64,000 bases of DNA from Telmatobacter sp. DSM 110680 (GTDB lineage: Bacteria; Acidobacteriota; Terriglobia; Terriglobales; Acidobacteriaceae). Shown here piece by piece: positions 1 through 9,442 of this stretch. Both the position numbers and the translations under genes were made by a program. The notes beneath the pieces are model-generated. The model saw nothing but the letters and a program-made list of their open reading frames with translations. It made no database searches and was not told the DNA's origin. The DNA lies in the NCBI RefSeq assembly GCF_039994875.1, contig NZ_CP121196.1:4278001-4342000 (forward strand), read 5' to 3'. The stretch's first letter is position 1, and every line of letters begins with the position of its first letter.

Positions 1-1277
1 GCACAACCAAAATCGGCACCGCAGTGTTGTCGGCTGGAGGCGCTACGCTCACAACCGCCGGACTTCCCGCCGGGACCGCGTCAATCAGCGCAACTTTCTT
101 GGGTGGCCCAGTTTTCACGGCCTCAAGCTCCAACGCAATCACCATCAAGATCAGTCCTCTCGCGTTCAGCACGACCACTACTCTCACGGCATCATCGAGT
201 AACATAGCGCGAGGTTCGGCGCTCACTTTTACTGCCGATGTGAAAGTAGCAAACAGTACTTCCTTGCCTACCGGGACAGTAACCTTTTTTGACGCCTCAC
301 AGGCGATCGGAACAGCGTCACTTTCATCCGGTGTAGCAACTCTGACCAGTTCCACCTTGCCCGCCGGAACTCAGACCGTGACAGCGACTTACTCCGGAAC
401 TACTCTCTACCGGCAGTCAACTTCCAACGCCGTCACGGTGGCAATCAGCGCACCAGCGACGGAGGGTCCCTCCACTGCGACAGTTGCCACCAGTACAGTG
501 TTGGCTTCCTCCGCGCAACAAGCCGACCAGGGCTTCACCATCGCGCTAACTGCGACGGTCAAGCCATCCAATGGCTCAACTCTCCCAACCGGTACGGTCG
601 ACTTTAACGTCGGGAACAAAAAGATTGGATCTGCCAGTCTCTCGAGTGGCAGGGCCTACCTCACCACTTCGTCATTGCCAACCGGCGATGACCCCATCAC
701 GGCAACTTACATGGGCAATAGTTCCTTTGGCGCCTCAACCTCATCCTTGGTCACTGTGAAGATTCAGGGACCGGACTTCACCGTTGAAGCGACTCCCTCA
801 TCCGTCTCCACAACTCCAGGCCAGAGCGTCGATGTTTCGTTGCGTATCACTCCGATGGATGGATTCAACCAAAGCCCGTCCATGACGTGCACCGGTCTTC
901 CTGCCGGATCGACCTGCACTTTTGGCTCGGCGGCCAAGCAGAGTGATGGCACTTCGACGGTGAAGATGACGATTCATACGGCTCCTGTCACGACGAGTTC
1001 AAACTCGGCAGGTCGTTCACGTGCACCCCTCGCCCTTGCATTTTTGCCTTTGCTTCTCTGGATTTCTTCAAAGCGGCGCAAGGAGTTCCATCGGCTCCTC
1101 TCTCTTTCAATGCTCCTTATCGTCATCGTGGCATTCGGCGGAAGTGTAATTGGCTGCGGGGGGCACTCAAGTTCCAGCCAGCTGACATCCAGTAGCACCA
1201 CCGTCAACGTCACCGTGAATGCACAAACAAGCACAGGACTTCGCCACACCGCATCCGTAGCGCTCACTCTGATGTAG
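1..1277 (+). CDS. Ig-like repeat surface protein, 3' part (5' end outside window)
   Basis: The reading frame is already open at the first bases (frame beginning at base 3), so the true start lies upstream. The visible part holds the end of one and then two complete Ig-like units of about 100 residues, each with a PTGTVTF-type strand and ending in a QTVTATYSG-like strand, as in the Big_3_5 bacterial Ig family. A differently spaced beta domain follows. Near the C-terminus there is a membrane helix (LALAFLPLLLWI), the basic stretch SSKRRK, then a second hydrophobic segment ending in IGCGG and a short tail. This two-helix, small-Cys end is common in large acidobacterial surface proteins. A role in the cell envelope or adhesion is inferred; no catalytic motif is visible. 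Confidence 0.8.
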   Translation, partial: TTKIGTAVLSAGGATLTTAGLPAGTASISATFLGGPVFTASSSNAITIKISPLAFSTTTTLTASSSNIARGSALTFTADVKVANSTSLPTGTVTFFDASQAIGTASLSSGVATLTSSTLPAGTQTVTATYSGTTLYRQSTSNAVTVAISAPATEGPSTATVATSTVLASSAQQADQGFTIALTATVKPSNGSTLPTGTVDFNVGNKKIGSASLSSGRAYLTTSSLPTGDDPITATYMGNSSFGASTSSLVTVKIQGPDFTVEATPSSVSTTPGQSVDVSLRITPMDGFNQSPSMTCTGLPAGSTCTFGSAAKQSDGTSTVKMTIHTAPVTTSSNSAGRSRAPLALAFLPLLLWISSKRRKEFHRLLSLSMLLIVIVAFGGSVIGCGGHSSSSQLTSSSTTVNVTVNAQTSTGLRHTASVALTLM

Positions 1278-1321
1278 CTTCCACCCAGTTATTTAGCCGA
1301 TCGACATTTCAAACTCCGAAC

Positions 1322-1355
1322 AAAAAAAGGCGCGGCAGCCGAAGCTGCCGCGCCT
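1322..1355 (-). terminator. Rho-independent terminator of the TonB-dependent receptor gene
   Basis: An 11-bp perfect GC-rich stem (1329-1339 with 1344-1354) closes a CGAA loop, which reads UUCG on the minus strand. It is followed on that strand by seven T (1322-1328). It lies about 16 bases past the receptor stop codon. Confidence 0.9.
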
Positions 1356-1370
1356 GAATTGCAGTTCGAA

Positions 1371-4300
1371 CTAGAAGACCAGTTTGCCTGCGAGTTCAAA
1401 CGTTCTTGGATCTTGCACGCCGTTCACTAAACCGAAGTCGCCGCCACTGACGTTATTGTGGAAGCCATTGAACTGGGTGTGGTTGAAGGTATTGAAGGAT
1501 TCAACACGGAACTCAAAGTGTGTGCGTTCGGTAAACGCAAACGACTTGTAGAGGTTGGTGCCGAAGTTGGTGCGGCCGGGTCCCTTGACGATGTCCCTGC
1601 CGGCATTGCCGAAGCCGAGACTCGGACCACCGTCCCATGCTGCGATTGGCTGCGAGAAGCCAGTGGGAGATACCCATTGGTACACGCCGCTAGAATTCCT
1701 TGTTTTGGGATAACTGACCTTGCCGGTGAAATTGGGACGGATGGTATAGCCGCCGCCCAGTCCAACCGTATCCGAGCCACCGTCGCCAGGAGCGTTGCTG
1801 CCCGCCCAGGGTAGGCCTGTCTCAGAAATCACAGTACCGGAAACTTCCCAGCCGCCGAGAATGCTGTGAGTCAGCCCGTTAGAATGCGCGAAGATGGGCA
1901 GTTTGTATTCGTAGTTCATGTTCAGGACTTGACGCCGGTCGAGGTTGCCCGATCCCTTGTCATACCTGAGGTTGAAGGGGTTGCTTACGCCGGTAAGATC
2001 CGCGGTTCCCAACTGCGAATCGATCTCATGAGCCCATGTGTAATCGATTTCGAAGCTGAGTCCATGCCGGCTCTGCTGACGCAGTCCAGTCTGGAAGCTG
2101 CTGTAACTGACCGTAGCCAGGTTGCTTTCCTGCTGGATGTTGCCAAAGCCCGGATAGGTGCGAGCCATGATGCTGTCGACCGTAGAAGGCGCCGCATATC
2201 CGGGATACGTCTTGTCGCCCGCTGCGTCCGCGCGGAATTGCATTGGAGTGCTGAGCGGGTATTCGTTGATTGGAAGAATCACATTCTGATGCCAACCAAC
2301 GTTTCCGACGTACTGTGTGACGAGGACCAGAGAGGGAACGATCTCCCGCTGGAGGCCGACGCTGTATTGAGCTACGCCGGGAGCAGGATAGTTGGTGGCG
2401 ATGCTCGTCATACCTTGTGTCACAACTGGTAGAGTGGCCGTGGAAAGTGATGTTCCAAACTGCCAATTGGCGAGCGGATCATTGAAGGTCGTATTGCCTA
2501 CACTTGGCGTGTTAGAGAATGGAGCCGCGGTAGCAATGTTGTACACGTCGTTGCCCTGCATGCGCTCAAAGAATGTGCCGAAGCCGCCGCGAAGGACGGT
2601 CTTGCCGTTTCCTGTGAGGTCATACGAGAAGCCCAGACGCGGCTGATAGGTTTTGTAGAAGTTCTTGGTCATGCCGCGAGGTGTTCCGTTCTGGCCGGCG
2701 ATGGTTACGCCGTTCAGGTAGAAACCCGCGCCCTTGTAGGTTTGGAGACCTGCGCTACCTGGAACGAAAGCGCCGTTCGCGGTGAAGTTAGCAGCCGTCG
2801 TGATGCCCTGCTGATACTGTGCAGGATCAAAACTGGCAAGAAGATTGTTGCGCTCCCACGCATGCGGCAGTGCGTCATAACGAACGCCGTACTGCACACT
2901 CAGGCGAGGAGTGATGTGCCAGTTGTCCTCGGCATATGCCGACACAGTCTGGTTTACGTAGTGGCGGATGTCCTGGGTCTGTAGCTGCGAATAGCTGGTG
3001 CTAAGTCCGAGCATGAAATCCAGGTATGAGTCGCCAGTGAGGTTGGCATTGTTCACGTGCCCGGGCGTTGTGCCAGAAGGAGACGTATAGCCATCGCTGA
3101 AGTTGTAATAGCCGTTGGTATTGCCGAAGAGTTGCTGATTCTTAATGTAGCGGTTGTAGCCACCGCCGAACTTCATGGCATGTTTTCCGTGCGTAACCGA
3201 GAGTCCGAACACCTCTGCATAGTCAAATGCTGCGTTCTTCCAAGGCTGCGACCACGGATCGAATTGTGTTCCATACGATCCAAGGTTCACGCTGGGAAGC
3301 CGGTTGAGGGCGTCTGCCGAGGCCGGGAAGAATGAAGATGCTCCCCATCCTGAAGGCTTGGTGTAGGCGCTTCCCGAAGGCAGAATGCTGATCTTGTTGC
3401 CGTCGAAGTTGAACGCAGCCTCGAGCAGCACATTCTGCGACAGCGAACCGGTCAGCTTGATAACGGAACTCCACGACGGATTGCTGAAGTTAGAACCAAC
3501 GGTCGGATAGTTGTCGCCGCTCCAGATTGATGTAGCGTACGTCTGGCTAACCGAGTCGCCAATGTAGTGACCAAAGAGCTGCCACTTGTCATTGATGTTG
3601 TGATCAATGCGGAATAGATCTTCGCGCACATTGGTTGGCTGTTTGGCAGGAACTACGACGGTGTCGCCCGAGGAGTTAGCTTTCGGAATCGCCCCAACCG
3701 CGTTGAAAGCCAAAGCACTCGGATCTACAAACAAAGAGGCGGGAATGAAGTTGTCGGGGAAAGCTTGCCCCGGCACCAACACATTGCCATTTGCTTTGTT
3801 GTAAGTTGCGATGGCAACACCCAGCGCTGAAGTAGCGCTCACTGTGGGCACGACCACCTGGCCATGTGTAGCATCTACCGGAAGCGCACGAAAATCCTTG
3901 TTGGCATGCGCAGGTAGAACCCAATTCACGTTCTGGGCAGAAGTAATAAAGTCAGCTGCTGGAATGGAATTGATTCCGGCAGGTGAGCTGCCCTGAATAA
4001 TTTTGCGCCACTCTTCGTTGTAAAAGAAGAATGTCCGCTGCTTGTTGTTGTTGTAAACGTGCGGAATGTACAGCGGTCCACCGACGTTGCCGCCAAAAAT
4101 ATTTAGCCGCAGCTCGGGCTTCTTGGCACCCACCTTGTCAAAGTAGTTGTGCGCCTGAAGGGCGTCGTTGCGATCGAACTCCCACAATTCGCCGTGGAAA
4201 GCCTGTGTCCCTCTCTTGATCGACATCGAAACGGTGCCGCCAGAGGAGATTCCGTAATCGGGAGGATAGTTGCTCGCCAAAACCTGGAACTCGCCCAGCG

Positions 4301-4964
4301 CATCCTGTGAAGGCATCATGGACGACTTGCCGCCAGAACCACGGTCATACGCTTCGCCGCCATCGATCAGCCAGATATTATGTGCCTGATTAAGGCCATT
4401 AAAGCTGATCGCAAAGTTTGAACCTACCGATGTCGGCATGTTTGAGTCGGGCAGATTGCCGCTGACACCCAGGCCCAGAGCCGCGAGTGCAACAATGTTG
4501 CGGCCGTTGGTTGCCAACTCCGTAATCTGTTGCTCGTTGATGAGCGTACTCACGACGTTGGAGTCGCTCTGTACCGTCAATGCATCGGCGTTGACCGTGA
4601 TGGTCGTCGCTTCCGAGCCAACTGTGAGTTTGGGATCAACACGAAATGTCGCAGAAATGTTGACGACGATTCCATTCTGTACAAATGTCTGGAATCCCTT
4701 CGCCGTGACAGTCATGTTGTAATTTGAAGCGTTCAAACCGGGAATTTCATACAATCCCGTTTCGCTTGTTGTTGCGCTTTTTGCCGCGCCTGTAGCTGGG
4801 TCAGTCAAAACAATCTTCGCTCCCGCGACGACTGCTCCCGACTGGTCCGTTACGATGCCGGTGATATTTGAATTGGCTTGCGCATGTAACCCGACGCATG
4901 CCAACGCAAAAAGCAACGGCACCAACAGGAACCCGTAACTTATCTTTCTGAACTTCACTTCCAT
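1371..4964 (-). CDS. TonB-dependent receptor, Oar-like, with carboxypeptidase-regulatory domain
   Basis: An outer-membrane protein of 1197 residues. It has a signal peptide (about 1-29, ending LHAQ) and a carboxypeptidase-regulatory/Cna-B-like fold (about 31-110, starting ITGIVTDQSGAVVAGA). A plug-like region follows (with VSTLINEQQITELATNGRN), then a long beta-barrel region ending in the outer-membrane-type C-terminal Phe (GKLVF). This architecture is typical of the Oar/OmpA-related TonB receptors that are greatly expanded in Acidobacteria, usually for uptake of glycans, peptides or siderophores. The substrate cannot be read from the sequence. The ATG is preceded at about 6-7 bases by AGGAGAG. 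The gene stands alone, with its own terminator downstream and a long gene-free region upstream that may hold operators. Confidence 0.92.
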   Translation of the reverse strand: MEVKFRKISYGFLLVPLLFALACVGLHAQANSNITGIVTDQSGAVVAGAKIVLTDPATGAAKSATTSETGLYEIPGLNASNYNMTVTAKGFQTFVQNGIVVNISATFRVDPKLTVGSEATTITVNADALTVQSDSNVVSTLINEQQITELATNGRNIVALAALGLGVSGNLPDSNMPTSVGSNFAISFNGLNQAHNIWLIDGGEAYDRGSGGKSSMMPSQDALGEFQVLASNYPPDYGISSGGTVSMSIKRGTQAFHGELWEFDRNDALQAHNYFDKVGAKKPELRLNIFGGNVGGPLYIPHVYNNNKQRTFFFYNEEWRKIIQGSSPAGINSIPAADFITSAQNVNWVLPAHANKDFRALPVDATHGQVVVPTVSATSALGVAIATYNKANGNVLVPGQAFPDNFIPASLFVDPSALAFNAVGAIPKANSSGDTVVVPAKQPTNVREDLFRIDHNINDKWQLFGHYIGDSVSQTYATSIWSGDNYPTVGSNFSNPSWSSVIKLTGSLSQNVLLEAAFNFDGNKISILPSGSAYTKPSGWGASSFFPASADALNRLPSVNLGSYGTQFDPWSQPWKNAAFDYAEVFGLSVTHGKHAMKFGGGYNRYIKNQQLFGNTNGYYNFSDGYTSPSGTTPGHVNNANLTGDSYLDFMLGLSTSYSQLQTQDIRHYVNQTVSAYAEDNWHITPRLSVQYGVRYDALPHAWERNNLLASFDPAQYQQGITTAANFTANGAFVPGSAGLQTYKGAGFYLNGVTIAGQNGTPRGMTKNFYKTYQPRLGFSYDLTGNGKTVLRGGFGTFFERMQGNDVYNIATAAPFSNTPSVGNTTFNDPLANWQFGTSLSTATLPVVTQGMTSIATNYPAPGVAQYSVGLQREIVPSLVLVTQYVGNVGWHQNVILPINEYPLSTPMQFRADAAGDKTYPGYAAPSTVDSIMARTYPGFGNIQQESNLATVSYSSFQTGLRQQSRHGLSFEIDYTWAHEIDSQLGTADLTGVSNPFNLRYDKGSGNLDRRQVLNMNYEYKLPIFAHSNGLTHSILGGWEVSGTVISETGLPWAGSNAPGDGGSDTVGLGGGYTIRPNFTGKVSYPKTRNSSGVYQWVSPTGFSQPIAAWDGGPSLGFGNAGRDIVKGPGRTNFGTNLYKSFAFTERTHFEFRVESFNTFNHTQFNGFHNNVSGGDFGLVNGVQDPRTFELAGKLVF

Positions 4965-5532
4965 ATGACTCTCCTATCCGAAGTGGTACTTGTTGCTGCA
5001 GCCTGGAACGTGCATTGCCTTCCTAGTCGGAAAGCTCGGCTGGTTTGTCGATTTTTCTTTGAAGAATCACTTCAACGGCATATTCCTTCAGGCCACACAT
5101 TTGTTGCTTAAATGGCTTCAGCTCTCTGATTCAGCTCTTGCCTTCGATCGGCTGCTCGCGCACAAAAGCGAACATCATCAGAGATTTCTGCGAAGGACCA
5201 AACGACATGTTTTTCTGTCGCTAGATTTCTTCGCCTTTCTCTGAATAGGCCCGCCTAAATCGTTTCAGTAGATCGCCAAGAACGTTACTCCTGATCACAC
5301 AGCGCGTCAATATTTCCTGTGCTAAATTGCGCTGAGACGAACCATTGAGTTCGCCCTTCACTTGAGCAAGAAATGTGGCGACCGTCATTGACTGAACATC
5401 CCCGCGTGATAAGCGTCACAACTTACTTCGTCGAAAAGTAAGGAGTAAGAAGTCGAACTATCTACTTATCCATATTTCGCAGTGAAATTTCGTCGCATTT
5501 GTGAATGTTTGCGTGCAAAATGCTCGTCATTC

Positions 5533-5546
5533 GTGATGTACATCAC
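5533..5546. promoter_or_regulatory. Perfect 14-bp palindrome, CRP/FNR-like operator candidate
   Basis: GTGATGTACATCAC is its own reverse complement and fits the GTGA-N6-TCAC half-site arrangement of CRP-family regulators. It lies about 570 bp upstream of the receptor start, too far for a simple promoter, so the gene it would control is unclear. Confidence 0.45.
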
Positions 5547-5758
5547 TAATACGCGGATAACTCATCGGCCTCGACCGCAATCGCAGATTGACGACGCTTA
5601 AGCACACTGTGTGCGTCTACTCCACCTCGCGGCGTCCTAAAATAATTTCTCGACCTAACGTCAAAAGAGACGTTGATTTGTGATTTTTTATTTGGAGAGT
5701 TATGGTCCTGATAAGAACAACTTTTTCTTCGCACGGATAGCTCGTGGCGTTCCGTTTA

Positions 5759-5813
5759 TGCAGTTTCCAAGCTTCCGACCCACACGCTATTTCGGTGCGA
5801 TTTGGAAACTGCA
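5759..5813. repeat. 12-bp inverted repeat with 31-nt spacer
   Basis: TGCAGTTTCCAA (5759-5770) is inverted exactly at 5802-5813. On the plus strand it is followed by a T-rich stretch (TTTTCTTTT), so it could end a plus-strand transcript. It also sits just past the stop of the minus-strand DUF2905 gene and could act as that gene's 3' hairpin, although no T-run follows on that side. Confidence 0.45.
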
Positions 5814-5825
5814 GTGGATTTTCTT

Positions 5826-6050
5826 TTACCGGCGGAATCGCGAGATGAGATAGAGAAGTAGAGTAAGCACAACGCTAATCAAGATCGATGTGCCGAGCGG
5901 AAAGAAGACCGAGACGTTCTTTCCTCGCCAGGCCATGTCGCCTGGCAGTCGCCCGAGCGGCCAACCGAATCGTGAAGCGAGCAGCAGCACGGATCCCAGC
6001 ACGACGAGCAACAATCCGAGACCAAGAAGTATCTTTCCAAGATCGGCCAT
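5826..6050 (-). CDS. DUF2905 family small membrane protein
   Basis: A protein of 74 residues if it starts at MADLGKILLGLG. The frame stays open for 25 more codons, but the extra part has no membrane character and DUF2905 proteins normally begin at this Met. It has two hydrophobic segments (about residues 4-25 and 49-70). Between them lies the family pattern GRLPGDM, followed by a short polar stretch and FPLGTSILIS, characteristic of DUF2905. The function of the family is unknown; an inner-membrane location is expected. It is divergent from the adjacent channel gene, with 84 bp between starts, so the two may share a control region. Confidence 0.85.
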   Translation of the reverse strand: MADLGKILLGLGLLLVVLGSVLLLASRFGWPLGRLPGDMAWRGKNVSVFFPLGTSILISVVLTLLLYLISRFRR

Positions 6051-6134
6051 GTTCTTTTTCGATGCCAGACTCAGATAGGATACGGTAATCGGGCGTTGCA
6101 CGACGCGATACATCGAGCGCGCCAAAGGGGGTCG

Positions 6135-7301
6135 ATGCGAGTCGCTACGCTGCTGTTGGGCATTCTGTGTTTACTGGTCGTCCTGTTGGATGCCTTCCAG
6201 ACCATCATCCTGCCGCGCAGGGCTGCGGGTCGTCTGCGCCTTACGCGCATCTTTTATATCCTCACGTGGATTCCGTGGAGATTTGTTGCCCTTAGAATTC
6301 ACCACCCTCGCAAGCGTGAGACGGCACTCAGCTTTTATGGGCCCCTGTCGCTGATTTTTCTACTCGTCGTGTGGGCCTGCGGCATGGTTTTCGGCTTCTC
6401 GCTTATTTATTACGCGCTCGGCAATCCATTCAACGACGCATCGCACCAGCTTGGATACCTGTCTGGCCTTTACGTGAGTGGAACCAGCTTCTTCACGCTT
6501 GGCCTTGGCGATGTCATACCCCGCGGCGAGGCAGCGCGCGCGCTGTTGACGATCGAAGGTGGTACCGGGTTCGGCTTTCTCGCCATCGTGATGGGCTACT
6601 TCCCCGTGCTCTATGGAGCCTTCTCACGGCGCGAAGTCAGCATCTCTCTGCTGGATGCCCGCGCTGGTTCACCGCCCACGGCAGCGGAACTCATGCGACG
6701 ACATTCTTTTGATGGAGCGGAAAACGCCCTTGCGAGTCTGCTCTCCGAGTGGGAGCGCTGGTCCGCTGAACTGCTTGAGAGCCACATTTCTTACACGCTC
6801 TTATGCTATTTCCGCTCGCAGCATACTAATCAAAGTTGGCTCAGTGCGCTCACCGCCATCCTTGATACTTCATCACTCCTTATCGCTGGAGTGCAGGGAC
6901 ACGAAGCGAGACAGGCGCAATTGACTTTTGCCATGGCACGGCACGCGGTGGTCGATCTGGCACAGGTCTTCTCGATCGCTCCGAAGCAGAACATGCCGGA
7001 TCGATTGCCGCGGGAACGATATGAGCGGCTCTACCAAATGCTCTGTCAGGGTGGTGTTAGTGTTTGTCGCGACGGACAGTCGTACGAAAGGCTCCGCGAC
7101 TTGCGCGCTTTGTACGAAGGCTATGCCGAAGCGCTGAGTGAGCATTTATCCATGCCATTGCCGCCATGGATCGCCGAGCAACCGCGTAAGGACAATTGGC
7201 TCGCCGTGGCGAAGGTGCGCAGCCAGGCTGAAGCTGCCAACCCTTTGACCTCCGAAAGTCAGAGAGTTGCAGACATCATTGACCAGCATCACGAATTTTA
7301 G
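6135..7301 (+). CDS. Two-TM potassium-channel-like protein
   Basis: A protein of 388 residues. The start chosen is the ATG at 6135 because AAAGGGGG lies 4-5 bases upstream; an earlier in-frame ATG at 6096 has no such site. There is an N-terminal membrane helix (VATLLLGILCLLVVLLDAF), another at the LSLIFLLVVWACGMVFGFSLIYY segment, then a pore loop with TLGLGDVIP and a following helix (GFGFLAIVMGYFPVLYG). The pore resembles the K+ channel filter TVGYGD, with Leu in place of Tyr. The C-terminal half (about 175-388) is soluble and helical, with no recognisable RCK/TrkA nucleotide-binding motif. A role as an ion channel in the inner membrane is likely; ion selectivity is uncertain because of the altered filter. 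Confidence 0.75.
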   Translation: MRVATLLLGILCLLVVLLDAFQTIILPRRAAGRLRLTRIFYILTWIPWRFVALRIHHPRKRETALSFYGPLSLIFLLVVWACGMVFGFSLIYYALGNPFNDASHQLGYLSGLYVSGTSFFTLGLGDVIPRGEAARALLTIEGGTGFGFLAIVMGYFPVLYGAFSRREVSISLLDARAGSPPTAAELMRRHSFDGAENALASLLSEWERWSAELLESHISYTLLCYFRSQHTNQSWLSALTAILDTSSLLIAGVQGHEARQAQLTFAMARHAVVDLAQVFSIAPKQNMPDRLPRERYERLYQMLCQGGVSVCRDGQSYERLRDLRALYEGYAEALSEHLSMPLPPWIAEQPRKDNWLAVAKVRSQAEAANPLTSESQRVADIIDQHHEF

Positions 7302-7427
7302 GTTCAACTATCTGTTAAGGTTTGGCGAGATAAACTACCGCGTCTGAGGGAAATTCGCCTTCTTCCACTTCCACCGCTACGTTAAATTCTGTAGCCTGTA
7401 ATAGATAGCAGGAGAACCATAGAACAT

Positions 7428-9269
7428 ATGAAGCACTCCGTTCTCAACCACGAGCCATCGACCGTTCAGACCCCGCCAACCACAAACAAACATCTGGTTC
7501 GATGGGTCGAAAAGATGGCCGATCTCTGCAAGCCTGATTCCATCCACTGGGTCGATGGCTCGCAGGCGGAATACGAATTTCTCTGCGATCGCCTCATTGA
7601 TGCGGGAACTTTTACGAAGCTCGATCAGAAGATGTGGCCCGGATGCTTCTACGCCCGCTCGTCTCCAAACGACGTGGCGCGAGTCGAGGACCGCACGTTC
7701 ATATGTTCGCTTTCGCGCGACGCTGCCGGTCCCACCAACAACTGGGAAGATCCGTACGTAATGCGCCGTCGTCTCAAGCATCTCTTTAAAGGCTGCATGC
7801 AGGGACGCACCATGTATGTGCTGCCATTCAGTATGGGTCCGGTTGGATCGCCAATGTCCGGGATCGGCGTACAGCTTACTGACTCACCTTATGTAGTCGT
7901 CAACATGCGCATCATGGCTCGGATCGGCGCTCCGGTCTTCGCGGAGATAGACAAGGACGAAAAGCGCGTCGTTCCGTGCATGCACACCGTAGGCATGCCT
8001 CTGAAGCCCGGACAGCAGGATGTTCCATGGCCATGTAATGACACGAAGTACATCGTGCATTTTCCTGAGACCCGCGAGATCTGGTCTTACGGCTCCGGCT
8101 ATGGTGGTAACGCGCTGCTGAGCAAGAAATGCTTCGCTCTCCGCATCGCTTCGAACATCGCACGCGACGAAGGATGGATGGCTGAACACATGCTTATCCT
8201 TGGTGTGGAGAGCCCCAAAGGCGAGAAGACTTATGTTGCTGCCGCATTCCCTTCCGCATGCGGCAAGACCAATTTCGCGATGCTCATTCCGCCAAAGGCT
8301 ATGCACGGCTGGAAGGTATGGACGGTCGGGGACGATATCGCCTGGCTCAAACCCGATGCCACTGGCCGCCTGCGCGCTATCAACCCCGAGGCTGGTTTCT
8401 TCGGAGTGGCACCCGGAACAAGCGTCAAGACCAATCCTTCCGCTATCGCCACTCTCTCAAGCAACACTATCTTCACCAATGTTGCTCTTACACCGGACGG
8501 CGGAGTGTGGTGGGAAGGCATGACCGATAAGCCGCCGGCGGAGTGCCTTGACTGGAGGGGCGAGCGTTGGACTCCCGCGATCGGAAAGAAGAATGGGACC
8601 ACCGCAGCGCATCCTAACGGTCGCTTCACCGCGCCTGCTTCGCAATGTCCGACCATGGATCCCGATTGGGAATCGCCTGATGGTGTCCCGATCAGTGCCA
8701 TCATCTTTGGCGGTCGCCGTTCCCACACGCTTCCGCTGGTTTACCAGGCATTCAACTGGTCCAGCGGCGTCTACATAGGCGCAACTATGGGATCTGAAAC
8801 GACTGCTGCGGCAGCCGGAGCCGTAGGCAAAGTACGCCGCGATCCAATGGCCATGCTTCCCTTCTGTGGATATCACATGGGTGATTATTTCCGTCACTGG
8901 ATCAAAATGCAGCGCGGACTCGACGTCACTCCGCGCATCTTCAATGTGAATTGGTTCCGCAAAGATGAAGACGGCAAATTTCTATGGCCGGGATTCAGCG
9001 AAAACATGCGCGTGCTGCGCTGGATCGTGGAGCGCGTCCACGGACATGGACGCGGACGAGAAACTGCCATCGGCTGGGTTCCGCGCTACGAAGATATCGA
9101 CTGGACCGGTCTGGACTTTTCGCGTGAAGCGTTCGATGCGCTAATGGCCGTGGACCGCGCAGCGTGGCGCAAAGAGGTGATCGCGCATGAAGAACTGTTC
9201 ATCGAGCTTCACGATCATCTCCCACCCGAGATGATCTATGAGCGCGAACTTCTGATCTGCAAGCTGTGA
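7428..9269 (+). CDS. pckG: Phosphoenolpyruvate carboxykinase (GTP)
   Basis: Catalyses oxaloacetate + GTP to phosphoenolpyruvate + GDP + CO2, the entry step of gluconeogenesis in the cytoplasm. Its 613 residues match the usual length of the GTP-type family. The kinase-1 P-loop reads FPSACGKTN, with the reactive Cys at residue 278 and Lys at 280, as in the GTP enzymes and unlike the ATP enzymes. Other family stretches include IHWVDGSQAEYE near the N-terminus, YVVVNMRIMARIG, and GVPISAIIFGGRR in the C-terminal domain. A purine-rich AGGAG lies 13 bases before the ATG, a rather long spacing. The gene stands alone and converges on the M16 peptidase gene. Confidence 0.97.
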   Translation: MKHSVLNHEPSTVQTPPTTNKHLVRWVEKMADLCKPDSIHWVDGSQAEYEFLCDRLIDAGTFTKLDQKMWPGCFYARSSPNDVARVEDRTFICSLSRDAAGPTNNWEDPYVMRRRLKHLFKGCMQGRTMYVLPFSMGPVGSPMSGIGVQLTDSPYVVVNMRIMARIGAPVFAEIDKDEKRVVPCMHTVGMPLKPGQQDVPWPCNDTKYIVHFPETREIWSYGSGYGGNALLSKKCFALRIASNIARDEGWMAEHMLILGVESPKGEKTYVAAAFPSACGKTNFAMLIPPKAMHGWKVWTVGDDIAWLKPDATGRLRAINPEAGFFGVAPGTSVKTNPSAIATLSSNTIFTNVALTPDGGVWWEGMTDKPPAECLDWRGERWTPAIGKKNGTTAAHPNGRFTAPASQCPTMDPDWESPDGVPISAIIFGGRRSHTLPLVYQAFNWSSGVYIGATMGSETTAAAAGAVGKVRRDPMAMLPFCGYHMGDYFRHWIKMQRGLDVTPRIFNVNWFRKDEDGKFLWPGFSENMRVLRWIVERVHGHGRGRETAIGWVPRYEDIDWTGLDFSREAFDALMAVDRAAWRKEVIAHEELFIELHDHLPPEMIYERELLICKL

Positions 9270-9442
9270 TCCTTCGCGATGTTGGGTGAGTGCGCGTCCA
9301 GTCAAAGACTGCAAGGCACTTCGCTCAACATGAGAAACGCTGCAAATTTTCGGACATCGATGCTGTCGAGTTGGACGTGCTCCAAGTCTCACAAGCGAGA
9401 CCTGGGGCACCCCAATGTTATTGAAACACCCTGTGTTCGAGG

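Larger units (their letters stand above)
4965..5825. other. Gene-free region upstream of the receptor gene, rich in palindromes
   Basis: No convincing coding region is present; the small open frames here look like chance. It contains a 7-bp stem at 5422-5442 (CTTACTT / AAGTAAG), a perfect 14-bp palindrome at 5533-5546, a 13-bp palindrome at 5602-5614 (GCACACTGTGTGC), and a 12-bp inverted repeat at 5759-5813. The receptor promoter should lie near 5000-5100 on the minus strand, but no clear -35/-10 pair could be chosen. Confidence 0.6.

Noticed and set aside
4990..5244. 84-codon plus-strand frame near the receptor start
   Set aside because: No start signal; overlaps the expected promoter of the receptor.
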